Origin: Lichina pygmaea
Lineage: Eukaryota > Ascomycota > Lichinomycetes > Lichinales > Lichinaceae
Assembly (NCBI GenBank): GCA_963422465.1
Contig: OY730171.1
Span: 496,001 to 560,000 of the forward strand
Length of the DNA stretch: 64,000 bases
Direction: 5' to 3'
The position numbers and the translations under genes are program-made. Below, one piece after another: positions 34,315 through 46,500 of this stretch (within the stretch, counting starts at the first letter, position 1; each line of letters begins with the position of its first letter). The notes beneath the pieces are model-generated. The model did no database searches, was not told the origin of the DNA, and saw only the letters and a program-made list of their open reading frames with translations.

Positions 34315-36412
34315 ATGACCTTCCAGCCCACATCAATCTTGACCTCGGTGGGTCGAGGTGCCTTCGAGTCTGCCAGGAAATCGCTGCCTGGCTGGCGGAG
34401 CACCCTGAGAACATGCCGTCCCGACGGACGTACATACCCTTCAGCTTCATCGAGACCTGCCCGAAACCTGACGCAGCCGCGCCGCGCATTCTCCATTGTG
34501 TCACCCAGGCGTTTCGCCGCAGTCGACTCGGGACCTGACCCTCGACGGCAGGATCGGGAGAGGGATGAAGTGGACGTGTGCATTGTCGGCGGCGGTATGT
34601 CGTGTCACATGGCGCCTGGACAGGAACAGCACTCCTCCGCCGTTTGTCGGCTTCATCTCGCATCTCGTGCGCGCTGCTGATGGGAGTCCGTGGTAGGCCC
34701 TGCCGGTTTAAGCGCCGGCATCAGGCTCAAGCAGCTGGCCAACGATGCCGGCAACGAGGACTTTCGGGTGCTGCTGCTCGAGAAGGCCGGCGAGGTCGGC
34801 GCGCACATCGTCTCGGGCGCGGTCATCGAGCCGTCGGCCGTCGACGAGCTGCTCCCGGACTGGCTGTCGAAGGAAAACCCTGACCGTTTCGAGCATGTTA
34901 CCGAGGCCAAGGATGACAAGATGCGGTTCCTGACGAGGACCGCGGCCATCCCTCTCCCGGCGCCGCCGCAGATGCACAACCGGGGTAACTACATCGTCAG
35001 CCTCAACCGCTTCACGCGATGGCTGGGCGAACGCGCCGAGGAGGTGGGAGTTGAGGTCTATCCGGGCTTCGCGGCGTCGGAGGTGCTCTACGGTCCCGAC
35101 GGCGCCGTCGCCGGCGTCGCGACCAACGACCTCGGCGTGTCTAGGCAAGGTCAGCCTAAGCCGACCTTCCAGCGGGGCATGGAGTTCCACGCCCGGGTGA
35201 CGCTCTTCGCCGAGGGATGCCACGGCAGCCTCACGAAGCAGGTCATCAAGAGGTACGACCTACGATCGAAGAGCCAGCCGCAGACGTACGGGCTCGGCAT
35301 CAAAGAGGTGTGGGAGGTCCGGCCGGAGAAGTTCCAGCGGGGCCAGGTCGTGCACTCGCTGGGCTACCCTCTGTCGAAGGACACGTACGGAGGCGGCTGG
35401 ATGTACCACTTCGCCGACAACCTGGTCAGCGTCGGGCTCGTCGTCGGACTGGACTTTCCGAACCCGTGGCTGTCGCCCTACGGCGAGTTCCAGAAGATGA
35501 AGCATCACCCGCTCTACCGGTCCGTGCTCGAGGGTGGGAGATGCATCTCGTACGGGGCCCGGGCGCTGAACGAGGGCGGCTTCCAGTCGATCCCGAGGGT
35601 GGCCTTTCCCGGCGGAGCCCTGATCGGGGACACGGCCGGCTTCCTCAACGTGCCCAAGATCAAGGGCACGCACACGGCGATGCGGTCCGGCATGCTGGCG
35701 GCCGAGGCCACGTACGCGGCCATCACGAGCGGCGGCGACGACGACGGCACCGTTTTCCTCTTCGACTACGAAGACAAGCTGCGGGCCTCGTCCGTCTGGA
35801 AGGAGCTCAAGCAGGTCCGGAACATGCGGCCGTCGTTCCACACCCGGCTCGGCGTCTACGGCGGCATCCTCTACTCGGGGCTCGAGGCCTTTGTCCTCCG
35901 CGGACGCGCGCCCTGGACCCTGAAGCATCCGGGGCCGGACCACGCCGCGACCAGGCTCGCGCACGAGTCGGAACCGATCGCCTACCCGAAGCCGGACGGC
36001 GAGATCAGCTTCGACGTGCTGACGAGCGTCAGCCGGACCGGCACCAACCACGAGGAAGATCAGCCGGTGCATCTGCAGGTCGCCGATCGCGACGGGCACG
36101 CCGAGTCGGCCTGGCCTCGCTACAGGGGCATCGAGAACCGCTTCTGCCCGGCGGGGGTCTACGAGTACGTCGAGGATGCGACCAAGCCCGTCGGCGTTCG
36201 ATTCCAGATCAACGCACAGAAGTACGTTCTCCCAGCCATCGTCAAGCCAACAGCCCGGCTCAGGTCTCACTTTTTTGAATGCATCAGGCCGACGCTGACG
36301 ACCGTCTCGCAGCTGCATACACTGCAAGACGTGCGATATAAAGGATCCCTTGCAGGAAATCAACTGGGCTACGCCACAGGGCGGAGAGGGTCCGCAGTAT
36401 TCGATTACCTGA
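34315..36412 (+). CDS. ETFDH: Electron transfer flavoprotein-ubiquinone oxidoreductase
   Basis: Mitochondrial inner-membrane enzyme that passes electrons from ETF (fatty acid and amino acid oxidation) to ubiquinone through FAD and a [4Fe-4S] cluster. Exons 34315-34594, 34697-36221 and 36313-36412 give 634 aa. Residues 1-75 are Arg/Ser-rich with no acids near the start, as for a mitochondrial presequence. The FAD-binding motif [14 protein letters not shown] (about 87-100) spans intron 1. Family blocks include [44 protein letters not shown] and [19 protein letters not shown]. The cluster cysteines are visible as [11 protein letters not shown] (C577) and NCIHCKTC (C603, C606, C609), the latter created by splicing of the last intron. 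Ends in [10 protein letters not shown] as expected. Complete, about normal length. Confidence 0.95.
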
Positions 36413-38108
36413 GCAGTACTTATTGCTAGTGAGTGGTCGAAGAGGATGGATGGATAGAGGGAGAGATGGAGGGAGACGGCGCCGCTGTGGAAAATCCTGT
36501 TGCTTGAATGTGCCGAGGATCTACTTGGAAGCAAGTAGTTCCTGGGCGCAGAGGAAGAGGAAGGGACATATGCTTTAGACCTCTAGAGACGGGCGTATCA
36601 CTGCTGATGCTGCCGATGCTGCCGACAAGATGAAGGAAAAAGAAGCTGCCCGTCAGGTCGCGATGGTCATGTCCGGTAAGACTCAATGTATCCAATCGAC
36701 CCAAACACCTCTCGGCTTCGCCCCGTCCCAACTTGTTACACTTTATACATTTGCACGGGCCCTTTGTCAATTTGCAGGGCGCGCTTATGAGGCAGGCAAA
36801 CGTCTGGATCGGCGATGATCCCGTCAGTAAAAGAGGTGCTCGTGAACACATCTTGATTGTGCGCTGACACATCCAATGAGAGAGGGGAGGGATATCTGTA
36901 TCCAACATACAGACGGTTTGTCGCGTACTTCGAGGTGCCTGTCTTGAGGCCAACAAGGTGTACAGTTTTCTTTACAATTCAGCCCACAGTATCTTGTGAC
37001 CTTTGGCTTTGGTTGCAGCATGCCCTTCTGGAGACGGCCTGGAGGCGTATCCTTGTTGCTGGCGAGTCTCTGGCTCTGTATCGAATAAGTCAGAACGGGG
37101 GAGTTGCGGTATCAGGGCCGGTCCATTGTTTCTTGGGAGGTGGGAAGGGGAGGATTGATAGTGACATGATACAGGAATCAAAGTGTTGAAACTTCCGCAT
37201 AGCCAAATGGAATATATTGCCTAGTTCTAACTCACCAACTACTGAGCGCTGAGACGAGAGCTCTGATCAAACGTGCTGACGTCGAAAATCCCCTTCGGCT
37301 GTGGCACAGCGATGACAGCCACCACAGACAAAGCACCAAGACAGCACTTAAGAGTTGCATGATGATCAACTCCTTCTAGCCAAGTCTTGAGATGACACAG
37401 AAGCAAAATAGCAAATAGCAGACGTTCTCTCCTTTCTTGAGCTGAATGGATCGTGTCGTCTGGAGCGATTGACAGAGGGGTGATAAGGCGTCTTATATCT
37501 GCGAGCCGAAGAGCTGCTAGAGTCCGTACCCAAGCAGTGGCAAGGTCAAGACCCCGTGAACTTGCGACTCACACTTCACTCCTCACCTCTGGGCGCGTAT
37601 AGAGGCGCAAGTGGAAGGGATATCAATGGCTTGTATCGGCACGCTTGGGTCATCACAGGAGAAAGCTATCGTATCGACCCTTCATTTGGCAGCCTTTGAC
37701 ACTGCGCTTCGAGACATGCTACACGCGCAGTGACGCGATACTCACGCCGTCGTCGTACTCGTACAGGTCTTGTCGTGAAAGCTTGGTGCAAGCTCTCCCT
37801 TTGGTACGGAAGTACGTATGTACATACGTGTCAGCAATACCCAAACTGAGAGCGACTACTCCTTCCTTCGCGAACGCACTGCTGAACGAACAAGATCATG
37901 TACACCGGTGACTTTGTCGACTTCGAAGGTGAAGACGATGTGGAAGACCATGCCGAACCTGTTGGGCGGTATGACCAGGGTTTATACTATCCGGTCTGCA
38001 TCGGAGAAACGCTCGATTGCAAATACTTCATAAGCTCGGTCATGGCGGCTTCTCAACCGTCTGGTTGGCCCACAAGATGGAAAAGAATAAGGATGTTGCT
38101 CTTAAACA
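36413..38108. other. Gene-free region after ETF-QO
   Basis: About 1.7 kb, less GC-rich than the flanks. A GTAC patch lies at 37804-37830. Short frames show no family features. Nothing else is recognised. Confidence 0.5.
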
Positions 38109-38230
38109 GGTGTTGTTATCACGACACCCACTTCTTTTAGCACGACACCCAAGATTTTGTTAGCACAACGCCCATCGTTAGCTTTGTTAACATGACACCG
38201 ATCTAGTGTTGTTAACACAACACCACATCT
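38109..38230 (+). repeat. Left inverted repeat of the foldback-like element
   Basis: 122 bp, built from repeated TTAGCACRACACC-like units; it pairs with 38921-38800. Confidence 0.8.
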
Positions 38231-38439
38231 TAGCGTTGTTAGCATGACACCTCTCCTAGATCCTTGGTATGGTCGCTGGCTAAGATACGTACTCTATAGA
38301 TTCTATCCAGTCAATGAGAAGGCACAGCACAGAAGACTACAGCACCGGTAACACCAAGTCGAATTCAACCTCATGATATCTCTGGCTCCGACAAATTCTC
38401 TGGCCTGACGATGCCTGAAGCTATGATGTTCCTGCCCCT

Positions 38440-38630
38440 GGCCATGATGACAGCTGGAGCTGCGATGCCCCTTCTTTCTCTGATGTCCCCCCCAATGATG
38501 GCTGGAGCTGTGATGCTCCTCCTTCCCCTGATGTCCCCCCCGACAATGGCCGGAGCTACAATGCCCCTCCTTCCCCTGATGTCCCCCCCGACGATGGCTG
38601 GAGCTGTGATGCTCCTGCCTGGCCACGACC
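38440..38630. repeat. Four 48-bp tandem repeats in the element core
   Basis: The anchor ATGRYGGCYGGAGCT recurs near 38447, 38495, 38543 and 38591, spaced exactly 48 bp. Frames are open across it on both strands, but the periodicity alone explains that; a protein is not proposed. Confidence 0.8.
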
Positions 38631-38799
38631 ATGACCATGACCACAAGTCTTGCCTGGTCCTCCCTGTCCCTGTCCTTGTTGATGTCTCTGTCACCCTCCT
38701 CCTCCCCTTCCCTGTCTCTCGACAGTCTCAAAGAATGATGGATTACGGTGTGTTGACTGCAAAGGAATATTCTAGCTAGCAACTATACTATAGAGCTAA

Positions 38800-38921
38800 A
38801 ATGTGGCGTTGTGTTAACAACGCCAGATGGGTGTTGTTTTAACAAAGCTAACGATGGGTGTTGTGCTAACAAAATCTTGGGGTGTCGTTGTAAAAGAAGT
38901 GGGTGTCGTGATAACAGCACC
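38800..38921 (-). repeat. Right inverted repeat of the foldback-like element
   Basis: Reverse complement of the left arm with scattered substitutions and one or two indels. The subunit order is the same, so the arms arose as one unit. Confidence 0.8.
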
Positions 38922-39525
38922 CCAAACGAAATTCAAGACTTGCTCCAAGTATCTCCGAGAGCCAGACTGCTTACTTAGCAGTGCTTAGATCGGCCTTGAC
39001 GTCGTAGGCTTAGGCCCCGTGACTAAGGTTCCGTGGCTCGAGTCCCGTGATCAGGGTACGAGTACTGTCTGTGGGGCGAAGCTTCCTCATTCTCGATCCA
39101 TCGACCTGCTTTTCTCCTCCCGGCTCAAACAAGGCGAGCAAGGCGCAGCAGTTGCGATTTCCGGTTGGGCCTCCGTCGTCCATCTCCCCACGAGAGGCAT
39201 CGGCACCGGCGACGCACCGGGGACTGTCAACCATCGTTCCGCCCGAGTCTGCGGTACTTTCAGCAGCCGCAGTCGCACCACTTACAATACTTACCTAAGG
39301 CGCACAAAGAGGGACAGCACGCATAAGAACTAGCCTCTGCCGCCTTGTCCTCGAAATCTTTCTGATCGCCTCGATATCGTCGTCGTCGTCCGTCGTAATC
39401 GTCGCGACCAGCGACGTAGAGAAGCACCCGCACCGATCGTCGGCGTTCCGCCCGCTTTCGTGCGCCCGTCGACCGCGCACCAATCAACACGATAGCCCCG
39501 ATTTGCGGCAGCCAGAGGAGAGAAC
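38922..39525. other. Region upstream of the SR factor gene
   Basis: About 600 bp; becomes sharply CpG-rich after 39330, probably the promoter and 5' UTR of the SR gene. No gene is recognised. Confidence 0.45.
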
Positions 39526-40889
39526 ATGGCGACCGAAGTCTCGAACACGCGGCTCTACTTGGGCAACCTCGCTCGGAATGGTATGAGGGATCTCCAGGCT
39601 TCGCCCGTCGTCCTTTTCGGTCGCTCGGAAGGAGGGCCCGTATCGGCCGGCGGCGGGCGCGAAGCCTGCCGCGACCCTCCGCCGAGTCTTGACTGATTTC
39701 GTCGTCCGGCACAGTCACAAAGGCCGACATCGAGAGTCATTTCGCGTCCCACGGCACCGGCCACATCGTCGAGATCAAGCTCATGAACGGCTTCGGCTTC
39801 ATCGAGTACGAGGATGAGGCCGATGCCAAGGACGTCGTTCCAGGTTCGTCCGCTGCCGGCCTCGCACGCGCCTCCACCTGGGATGTCGAATGCTGACGTT
39901 CGGTCGCGGCGCCCCTAGCCTTTCGTGCGTCACCTCGTCGCTGTCCGCTGACGGTTCCGTCGAGAGGCGCTCTGGCCGGCTAACCCGTCCGATCCTGCAC
40001 CCGCAGACGGTTCCGAGCTCTTGGGGGAACGATTGACCGTCCAGTTCGCCCGTGGTTCCCGTCCGAAAGACCCCTACGCCGGCCCCGAACGCACGATGCC
40101 CCGCCCGAGGCGAAGCGCGTACCGCATGCAGATATCTGGCCTTCCGGTCGAGACGAGCTGGCAGGTTTGACTCTCCATCCCACTTGTTCTGGATCCTCGG
40201 ACCCTCTATCGTTTGTGGTTCTCCCCGCGCCCTGCTCGAGGAGGAGGACGGCGGTGACGGAGGACCCACGGCCACGACCGAGCTCTCCCCTCCTCTTCCC
40301 AGCCGTGTCGGGGTCGATTCCTTTCGGCGTCTTGGGACCTCGTCCTGGGGTCCCGGAAGGTCTCGACCCCGGATGCCCTCCCGTTCCACTTCGCCCTGCC
40401 CGTCGCTGGCCCTTTTGGCGCCATGTCTTGCCCTGTGTGCGCTCTTGTCCGGGTTGGCCGGTCTTCTGGCCATGGAACGCGTCCCTGCCCAGTCTCTCTC
40501 CGACGCCTCTTCCGCTGTTGGTCTAGTCCGGTCCGGTCTGGTCCTCCTCCCGTCTACGTGAGGCTACAAGGAGAATCTGGCCTGCTGCTTTCCTTGGAGC
40601 TGGCCACGCCGTGCCCTGAGATGCGGCGCTGGACGATGTTGGATTGGCCTCCGTCCGCTTGGTTCCTTTTTCCCTGCTGGCGCTTGGGACTTGCTCGCCC
40701 TTTGGATCCGTGCCCCGTGTCTCTCTGGCGCTCCCCGGACTTGGACTTACGCCGATGTTCCGTCACTAGGATCTCAAGGACTTTGCTCGTCAATCCGGTC
40801 TCGACGTGGTCTATTCCGAAACCGGCCGCGAACGCGACGGTCGTGGGTACGTCTTGCCCGTCTCGTCGAGGGACGTTTGTGCTCGGCCA

Positions 40890-40924
<35 letters not shown>

Positions 40925-41573
40925 GTCTTGGGCCGCCTAACTCCATCGGGCGCGCGCGCTGACGGCTGCCGCGTCGCTCTCCACTTAGCTTCGTCGAGTA
41001 CGAGACCAGCGCCGATCTGCGGTCGGCCGTCGAGAAGCTGGACGGCCGCGAGTTCAAGGGTGCTCGGGTCACGTGCCTCGCCGACGTAAGGAAGACGTCT
41101 CTCCCCTCCGTTCCTGACCGGTCTCGGCGGTCCGGCCGATCCCCTTTCGGGCCCGAGCTGACCGACACGTTCGCGCTCGACCCCAGACCCAAGACGAGCG
41201 GCCGCGCGAGCGGTACCGCTCCCGATCGCCCTACAACCGGCGTTCCTACATGCCGGAGGAGTACGACCACCGCCCTCCTCGGGCCTACAGCCCTCCGCGT
41301 CACGGCTACCGGGACCGCAATACTCCGCCGCGCGGCTACTACGAACGCGAGCGATACCGGTCGCCGCCGCCTCGACGTGATCCGCTGGACGACTATCCGC
41401 CCCGTCGGCCCTACCCGGCCGATCCTTACGAAGGCCGTGACCCGCGCCGCGGCTACGAGGCCGACCCGTACCTCAACGGCCACGCTCGCTCGTACGGACG
41501 GCCGCCGTCGCCGCGCGGACGACCTCGGTCGCCGCGAGGTTACCACGAGTACCAGCGTCGCGCATACTGGTAG
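39526..41573 (+). CDS. srp2: Srp2-like SR splicing factor (RRM, pseudo-RRM, RS tail)
   Basis: Nuclear SR protein that binds exonic enhancers and recruits splicing factors. My model has seven exons: 39526-39580, 39715-39843, 39919-39924 (6 nt), 40007-40164, 40770-40846, 40989-41085, 41187-41573; 302 aa. RRM1 shows RNP2 LYLGNL and RNP1 NGFGFIEYED, then VVPAFHGSELLGERLTVQFARG, in which A-F-H comes from the micro-exon. The second domain has SWQDLKDFAR, the pseudo-RRM signature of SR proteins. The tail is rich in Arg, Tyr, Ser and Pro (YRSRSPYNRR, PPSPRGRPRSPRG). Intron 40165-40769 is 605 nt, far longer than others in the window, as for SR genes that regulate themselves by splicing (known in the family, inferred here). 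Confidence 0.9.
39919..39924 (+). other. 6-nt micro-exon of the SR factor gene
   Basis: CCTTTC lies between acceptor CCCCTAG and donor GTGCGT. With it the protein reads V-V-P-A-F-H-G-S, the family consensus I remember; without it the frame is kept but the three residues A-F-H reduce to a single D. The flanking introns are 75 and 82 nt, each with a CTGAC or CTAAC site. Confidence 0.7.
40894..40923 (+). repeat. T30 homopolymer in an SR-gene intron
   Basis: Thirty T residues lie in intron 40847-40988, about 65 nt before the acceptor at 40988. Unusually long for a GC-rich locus. Confidence 0.9.
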
Positions 41574-42327
41574 AACTTCTTCTCCTTCCACTCTTCTCCT
41601 CTGCTCCGGTCTCTCCTGCATCCTCGATCGGTCCTGTCCCGGTCGCTCGTGCTCCAACCCCAGCTGTGGCCGGGGGGTCTGAGCTAATCGAGCCCGCGCG
41701 TCGGTGCAGACGGTCGAGGGTCTTGGCGCTGCGGCGAGTTGGCGAAGCGACCTTCGCCGGCGTCGCCCGAATCAACGTCGCCGGTCTCGCCCTGTATGTT
41801 CAGATCAGGTCTTGCAACTGCGTACATCCGCATCTCCATCTCCAACATCCGTCTCAATGTCGTCCGGGGGGCGCCTGAGCGGTCCAAAACGGGCCTTCTT
41901 CCTCGTTCGAGTATCACGTCAAAAGCGGTCGAGATCTGTTCCCCTATTACAGTAGCAAGGGACGCACGTCCTGCCTCCGCGTCGTAACCCCCTTCCTTTC
42001 TCCGTCTCTCTTCTCCCCGTCAGCGCGCGCCATCACGAGCGCTCGTCTGCGGAAAGGGGTCGCCGCGGGGCTACGCAGGCACAGTAGAACAACCGTCTAC
42101 CACCGCTCCGGACGTCTACATTCGCTCCGCTCCTCGTCCCGGTGCTACAAGACGAATCGAAAAAGCGTCGTCTATCATACCGCGTCTCTCGTCTCTGCTA
42201 CCACGTCTCGTCGTAGAGGGTCCGTCCCTGATAGGGGGGGGAGAACAAGCAACATCTGCGGAGCAGGGTCGGTGTCTATCCACGCCACTTCTTTCGACGC
42301 AAGACATGGTCAGATGACACCGTCTAT

Positions 42328-42388
42328 CCCCCCCCCCCCCCCCCCCCCCCCGACGCAGCGCCGTACCGTGCATCAGGGGGGGGGGGGA
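42328..42388. repeat. C24 and G13 runs forming a potential hairpin
   Basis: A run of 24 C (42328-42351) is followed after 24 nt by a run of 13 G (42376-42388). The runs can pair as a GC stem or form G-quadruplex / i-motif structures. Confidence 0.85.
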
Positions 42389-43280
42389 ATTGTCTACGAG
42401 TACGCAGGGCAGCGGTCGCTGGAGGGTGTTGCACAACTCCACCATCTCATCACCGCTCTGTGTGGCCAAAACCAAAGGACTCGGAGATGCTCTACCGTCG
42501 ACCCAGCAATGGTCAGTTAGTTTGGATTTCTACTACTGTACCGGTAACTAGAACGGGGGTCGGGAATACCGATACGAAATAGTGTACCCAAGAAGGTCTA
42601 ATACACGTTACTGTAGCTTCCACTCCTAACGTGACCCGGCAATGACTATTTTAGATTTCTAGTAAGTAGAATTGGGGGGGGAATACTGATACGAATACCA
42701 AGACTCAGATTATCTAGTAAGGTCTGTACACGTAAGCTTCTGTTCCTGACGTACGAGTACGTGAGATAGGTACGGTTCGAGTACTCGACGGTAGAGCTGG
42801 CTCGAGGGGTTGCACGGCCTGGGACGATGAGTTTGGTGGAGAAGGTGACGGCTTCGTAGAGTGGTAGCTTCCGGGGGGGAACATCCAGGACGTCCGGAAA
42901 TGAATGGAGGATGGGCAATCTACAGTACATCGTGCGGTGGTGTGTACGGTAAGGCTGAGGAGGGATGCCCAGCTCTGCTGGGGAGTAGCGGGATCGCAGG
43001 GCTAGGTAGGTGATTTAGTCTTCCTGTGTTGATTACTCTGCGGTCTGATCTTTCGAGCAATTTCAACTTCCTGGCTGTGTTTGCTTGTTCCAACACCGAA
43101 CGAGGAGTGGAGATTGGTTCTGATGTGGTCCGATGTGTTCTGATGGTCGACCGTGCCGACCAAGGGCATCAGGTGAGAGGAGGGAACGAGTGAGGGGAAC
43201 AAGAGAGGGGGAAAAGGAGGAGTCGACGAGAGAGAGAGCCTGCAGGGATGGATGTCCAGAATCTACTTCATCGAACATCC

Positions 43281-43327
43281 CAGAATAGCAAAGATCCCAG
43301 AATAGCAAAGATCCCAGAATAGCAAAG
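43281..43327. repeat. Short tandem repeat, about three 17-bp copies
   Basis: CCCAGAATAGCAAAGAT occurs about three times head to tail, the last copy partial. Confidence 0.85.
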
Positions 43328-43475
43328 AAACGTTGAGGAGGGAAGGGAAGCCTGCCTATGCAAGGCACACATCGCCGTCCACACAGATCACGGAATTGGA
43401 TGAGTACATGCAAGATTGCCATGTGCACTTGTTGCGGGGTGGGGTGGTGCGAAAGGGCAGGGGAGAGGAAGGAGA

Positions 43476-43500
43476 GGGGGGGGGGGGGGGGGGGGGGGGG
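43476..43500 (+). repeat. G25 homopolymer
   Basis: Twenty-five consecutive G follow a purine-rich lead (GGGGAGAGGAAGGAGAG). Length in the assembly may be unreliable. Confidence 0.85.
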
Positions 43501-46500
43501 CCGCCCTTGGCATGGGTGCACGAAAACCGGGTTTAGACGTCCAGGGCTGAGATCGGTATCCGTTCAGCATACCAGCGATCATCACGGCCGCTGGACTCCC
43601 CACCACTCTGCGCTTGGCGTTCACAAAAAGTCCCCCGTCGCACCAGCAGTCCGACTTGGTGCCCCCACGGCGCGCTTGGAACAGCACAGCAAAGCACAGC
43701 ACAGCTGACGTTCTGTACGTGCGGTGAAACGGCGCAGGTACTCTTGCCGGATGAATGCTTGCTGCCGCCTCGCCACACCACGACGCACGGTAGGGCTGCG
43801 ATCCGATGACGCTGAGCTTGCCTGCTCAGGACATCGAGCGTGCAAGAGGTGCCGCGTTAGAGCTTGTGTTGCCCGAGGCTCAGCCCTGGGAAGTCGATGC
43901 GCTTGCTCTTGTGAATCCACACCGTCGACGGTCTTCGGGCGGAAAGGAGGGGGATTTCCAAGCGGGCCGACCACGATGGACTGAGCGCACTTTAATTACT
44001 TGTCCGTGAGACGTTCTAGACCGGGTCGTCTCGCTTGGCCAAGTTGGCGGCCAAGACCTCGGTCTTTCCCTGCATCGGCCGAGGACGACGCCTTGACGTG
44101 GACGTGGACGAGCGCGGAATGCCTTGCGGCCTTGGTCCCGGGACAGGAGACGATCTCTCCCCCTCGTTCGTCGACTGGCTTCTTCCGTGCTGACGTCCGG
44201 CAAGGAGCAAGGGTCGAGGTATCCACCAAGCCGGCTAGCGAGCGAGACGACTCGCATGCTGACAGGACAGGGCAGATATGACCAGCCGGTACATACGTAC
44301 GTATGTACCGCATCGTCCGAGATAGACTCGGTAGCCGATTCCAGGACATCGAGACAGGAGCCACGTTCCAGGGAATCTGGGAGAGACGCAGGAGATAAAA
44401 GTCCGAAGATGCTGTGCTACAGCATCGCCAGCGAACAAGCCGAGCAACCTCCGTACCAGCGGAGAGCCAGAGGAGCTCTTCGCGCTCCAGCCGATGCTGA
44501 CGGGCACCTAGCATCTTCTGCTACTGCCGCCACTCCTGCTGGCGATGGTGGTAGCGATGATGAAGATACAGCGCTGTCAAGTATGTCGACGACTAGAACT
44601 GCAGAAGTCTGTCAAAGGGGGCAGTAGTCCGCCGCTGCCCAACCAAGCATGGAACAAGTCATGCAGGGGAACGATTCAAGGCCACCTTTAGCCACTTCCA
44701 TCGTCTGTCCTCGCGAACCTGACGTCTACTCGTAGATGCAGTACGACCAAGTGGTTGGCCTCTAATCCGCACCGAAGTACTCCGTACGTACGTATGTCTC
44801 TCGGATCTTGTGTCGTCTGTAAGGTACCCGTAGCTCTACCGTACGGTCCATGCGGCAGGAGGATATATAGCCGTCGGTGGTTGGTGGCGGAGGAAAAGGA
44901 AAGAATCGACCGGGATCTGGGTCGTGGTGTTACAGTAAGCGGCGAAGCCCAACGATAGGGAAGGGACGTGAAGGGGCCGATGTGGCCAAACACGGCGGCT
45001 CTAGGGTGATGTGAGCCCCCGAGGCTCACTAGACTTAGCGCAGCTGCAATGCCGGAGTTGGGGGCATCACACCCTATTCAGTGAGCCGGAGCACAAGCTA
45101 GCCTACTGTACCGAACGTACTGTACGAGTACGTAGAACAGGCTTCTACAGGACTCAAGGCAGCGGTCGTGCCTCTGCCTACGGTATACGGTATGCTGTAT
45201 TATCGTCGACATGTGTACGGAGGAATTTACGTGCCTGAGATAGGCTTCGCCACGACCGATCATCGCGCTGCTGCGGTGGGCATCCAAGCACTTCCGTTCG
45301 ATGCCGTAGATACAGCACGAGGTACGTATACGTAGAGTGACGAGCTCTGCCGCAGAGACGTAAACTCCCCCCCCGACAGCTCTAAATAAAGGTGGGGCAA
45401 ACGACCTGCTTCGGGCCTTGGCACCGGCTTGGTAATCACAGCTTGTTCCAGAAGTTCTGGAGAAAGGCACTACTCGCAACGCCGGCGGCGGGGCTTATCA
45501 GCGATAAGAGGTGGCGTAGCTAGGCACACCTGGCCCCGATGAGACAGCTATCGCGAGCCTACGAGACGATAGCATGACTTTTGGATCAACGACGCCCGCT
45601 CGAGCTACACCGTCCGAGTACCCGTCCGCCTTCACACCCTCATACATCGATGTCGTCAACGGGTTCGTCTGACGAGACTCGGCGTGGAAGTTCCACGCGC
45701 CTGCAAGTCGCGAATCGGAGGGCTTCCGACTTCGTTCTGATATTGCTTTTGGCCGGGTCTCGTCTCGCAAAGAGCATCGACCGTCGTCGAAGATGCTACC
45801 GTACGGAGTATTCTACTGGAGATACGGCACGGCTTACGGAGCTCGTTGACCGACCTCGACCGCGGACGTCAACCAAAAGTCAAAGCTGAGTGCTCGGCCG
45901 GGACCTCGAGCGTTCGCGCCCACACCGTCGCCAGTTCACTTTTCTTACCCGACGGTGCAGAGAGGACGAGTGTGGAGGCTGGATGATCTCCGACGCGAGA
46001 TGCCGTCTCTCCCCGGTCTCGCGATCCACCAATAGCGCCGCCCTCGAGGCAGTGCACGTTGCGCGTGGTCTGCAGTCAGGTCGGACTTGCCCCCTTTGTT
46101 GTCTTCATCTGTTTCTCGGATGCTGACACCTGCACTCGCTTGGGGTGCCTCCCACCTCCGTACATCGGGTGTATGCATACGCACGAAGTACCGAAGATAC
46201 CTCGTACGTGTCGAGGTTCGCGGGGAACGGCCCGGCTCCGGAGAAGCCACCGCCGTCGGGCCCGAGTCGGTCAGCAGCATCGCGCCGCCGTGTCGTTCTC
46301 GCGATGGTCACTGCTCGAGCCCGACGTGGCGGCCTCCTCGGGCACCGTCCAGACGGTACCCTCTACGAACGGCCATCTCACGGTAGGGCCAGCGTCGTTT
46401 CTGCCAAGGGGCGGCGCTCGCGCTATTTTTGCGACCGATCGACCGTACCTTCGTACGGAGTACCCCGTACGGTATCAGGTCCCGGTCGGCCTCCCCATCA

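Larger units (their letters stand above)
38109..38921. mobile_element. Foldback-like inverted-repeat element (813 bp)
   Basis: The two ends are long inverted repeats of about 122 bp (38109-38230 and 38921-38800) at roughly 85-90% identity by eye, starting GGTGTTGTTATCACGACACC and ending in its inverse. Each arm consists of about five to six degenerate copies of a GTTARCAYRACACC unit spaced 22-27 bp. The core (38231-38799) holds four copies of a 48-bp unit. No transposase is visible and no clear target-site duplication was found. The structure fits a non-autonomous DNA element of the foldback or MITE type; the superfamily is unknown. Confidence 0.72.

Noticed and set aside
36426-36956. 176-codon minus-strand frame after ETF-QO
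   Set aside because: No domain, low-complexity composition, overlaps the likely ETF-QO 3' UTR.
38303-38782. His/Ser- and Met/Pro-rich frames inside the foldback-like element
   Set aside because: They are a by-product of the 48-bp tandem repeats. No start context, domain or flanking gene structure is seen.
39003-39060. tRNA-like GGCTCGAGTCCCG string
   Set aside because: No A box, no cloverleaf could be folded by eye.
43724-43984. Cys/Arg-rich frame resembling a Zn2Cys6 cluster (RACKRCRVRAC)
   Set aside because: Cysteine spacing does not match C-x2-C-x6-C, and no middle-homology region follows.
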